Source: Stomatobaculum longum (GTDB taxonomy: Bacteria; Bacillota; Clostridia; Lachnospirales; Lachnospiraceae). From it: a stretch of 7,405 nt of DNA. Location: positions 1 to 7,405 of the forward strand of contig CAJPKN010000072.1 of NCBI GenBank assembly GCA_905370385.1. The letters are read 5' to 3'. Position 1 is the first letter of the stretch. Each line of letters starts with the position of its first letter. Position numbers and translations under genes: made by a program. This document shows, piece after piece, positions 6,957-7,405 of this stretch. The notes below the pieces were generated by a model. It saw only the letters and a program-made list of their open reading frames with translations. It was not told the origin of the DNA and ran no database searches.

Positions 6957-6965
6957 ATTCTAACA
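6957..6965 (-). promoter_or_regulatory. Possible extended -10 promoter for the cohesin-domain protein gene
   Basis: TGTTAGAAT on the minus strand has the TGN extension and a TAGAAT -10 box. The -35 position holds only a weak match (TGGAGT, 17 bases upstream). It would give a leader of about 45 bases. It overlaps the stop codon of the coding remnant. The preceding terminator makes a promoter in 6905-7134 likely, but this particular one is tentative. Confidence 0.35.
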
Positions 6966-7130
6966 CGAATCCCGGGTGAACTCCAGTACTTGAAGCATGG
7001 CCTCGATGACTACCTTGGAAGCATAATATTCACCGTTTCCGAATAGGCCTTCATGATTGCGTACTGCCGCACTTGTTTTCAGTCCCTCGATGTCCTTGCT
7101 AGACTTTAAATCTCCGCACAAAAAAGATCT
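6960..7130 (-). pseudogene. Unidentified coding remnant: apparent C-terminal fragment of a protein
   Basis: The 265-base gap between the hydrolase stop and the cohesin gene holds an open minus-strand frame ending in TAG at 6962-6960. It encodes a protein-like stretch including SKDIEGLKTSAAVRNHEGLF followed by GNGEYYASKVVIEAMLQVLE and FTRDSC. The composition looks like a folded alpha/beta protein end rather than noise (balanced hydrophobics, no low complexity). The frame stays open upstream to 7160, but that part is the terminator and its T-tract repeat. There is no ATG until the final 12 codons and no ribosome-binding site; only TTG codons in the T-tracts could start it. The simplest reading is a decayed gene that lost its 5' part when the DNA now carrying the hydrolase terminator was joined here. 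I do not recognise the family. A small TTG-started gene or chance reading is possible. Confidence 0.4.
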
Positions 7131-7142
7131 GCACAAAAAAGA
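7116..7142. repeat. Tandem 12-base direct repeat duplicating the terminator T-tract
   Basis: GCACAAAAAAGA occurs at 7116-7127 and again at 7131-7142 (period 15), separated by TCT. On the minus strand this puts a second TCTTTTTTGTGC immediately after the terminator's own T-tract. It is probably a small slippage or duplication event. Confidence 0.8.
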
Positions 7143-7162
7143 GCGGGCAAGTACCCGCTCTT
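7135..7162 (-). terminator. Intrinsic terminator after the cell-wall hydrolase gene
   Basis: On the minus strand AAGAGCGGG (7162-7154) pairs perfectly with CCCGCTCTT (7147-7139) over nine base pairs with a 6-base loop, followed by six T residues reaching 7135. It begins eight bases after the hydrolase stop codon. Confidence 0.93.
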
Positions 7163-7169
7163 ACAGTTG

Positions 7170-7405
7170 TCAATTCGGCTGAGCTGCCGCACTCTCCGGC
7201 ATATCTTGATAGACCGGAATGCGGAAGGTATGTTTCTTCTGTTTGAAATCCTCGGTATAAGCTTCACCGAGTTTTCTGCCCTCTTCCGCAGCTGCCTGCA
7301 CATTGGTCATGTATTGATGCTCGTAGCGCCCCTTCTCCGTTACGTTGAATTTCTTCAGGTAGAAGGTGTCCTGTCCGCTCTTCAGGTAGTTGTCGCCGTA
7401 ATACT
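7170..7405 (-). CDS. C-terminal end of a secreted cell-wall hydrolase, probably an N-acetylglucosaminidase (5' part outside the window)
   Basis: The last 77 residues are visible, beginning YYGDNYLKSGQDTFYLKKFN and continuing through YEHQYMTNVQAAAEEGRKLG to a close of FRIPVYQDMPES and a short AAAQPN tail. The pattern of a Y-I-x-x-GQDT-x-Y-L-x-KF segment, then YMTNVQA, then IPVY-x-x-MP is familiar to me from the catalytic-domain end of clostridial glucosaminidase-type autolysins (the Glucosaminidase/LytD-like group), where it follows the active-site region. Such enzymes cut the peptidoglycan glycan chain outside the membrane during growth or division. The catalytic glutamate, signal peptide and any SH3 or wall-binding repeats would be beyond the right edge. 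The stop TGA is at 7172-7170, eight bases before a strong terminator, so this is the last gene of its transcript. Confidence 0.7.
   Translation of the reverse strand, partial: YYGDNYLKSGQDTFYLKKFNVTEKGRYEHQYMTNVQAAAEEGRKLGEAYTEDFKQKKHTFRIPVYQDMPESAAAQPN

Noticed and set aside
7106..7303. Minus-strand 65-codon open frame across the hydrolase end
   Set aside because: It is out of frame with the recognisable hydrolase C-terminus and crosses the terminator hairpin.

Overview
All genes in this window lie on the minus strand, so transcription runs from high to low coordinates. The content suggests a low-GC-type Gram-positive (Firmicutes/Clostridia) with fairly balanced base composition. The evidence is a protein-arginine-phosphorylation/Clp stress operon (mcsA-mcsB-clpC-radA), a short YtrA-like GntR regulator, and secreted proteins with cohesin and cadherin-like beta-sandwich domains. 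Lachnospiraceae is my best guess for the family. That is an inference from gene style, not a database match.

Layout in transcription order. (1) 7405-7170: the C-terminal end of a secreted cell-wall hydrolase, probably an N-acetylglucosaminidase, followed by a strong intrinsic terminator (7162-7135) with a duplicated T-tract. (2) 7130-6960: an apparently coding remnant with no convincing start, ending 55 bases before the next gene. (3) 6904-5081: a 607-residue single-pass membrane protein with signal peptide, cohesin-like domain, cadherin-like beta-sandwich, a third extracellular domain, a transmembrane helix and a charged cytoplasmic tail, followed by a long terminator hairpin. (4) 4988-4960: a near-consensus vegetative promoter carrying inverted repeats that could be an operator. 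(5) The operon 4927 to 1: GntR regulator, mcsA, mcsB, clpC, and the 5' part of radA, which runs off the left edge. Spacing is very tight: 3 bases, an 8-base overlap, 31 bases, and a stop/start overlap.

In well-studied Firmicutes this operon starts with ctsR. McsA activates McsB, McsB phosphorylates arginines on proteins (including CtsR), and ClpC with ClpP degrades the marked proteins. Here a GntR-type regulator occupies the ctsR position. McsB also carries substitutions at several positions important in the B. subtilis enzyme: the NEED loop is NGDD, the active-site Cys is Phe, and the first Arg of the RDxxRA allosteric motif is Ile. The two glutamates of the ClpC N-domain that bind phospho-arginine are kept. 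So the window appears to hold a rewired version of the arginine-phosphorylation stress system. This is the observation most worth following up. No RNA genes, CRISPR arrays or insertion sequences were seen.
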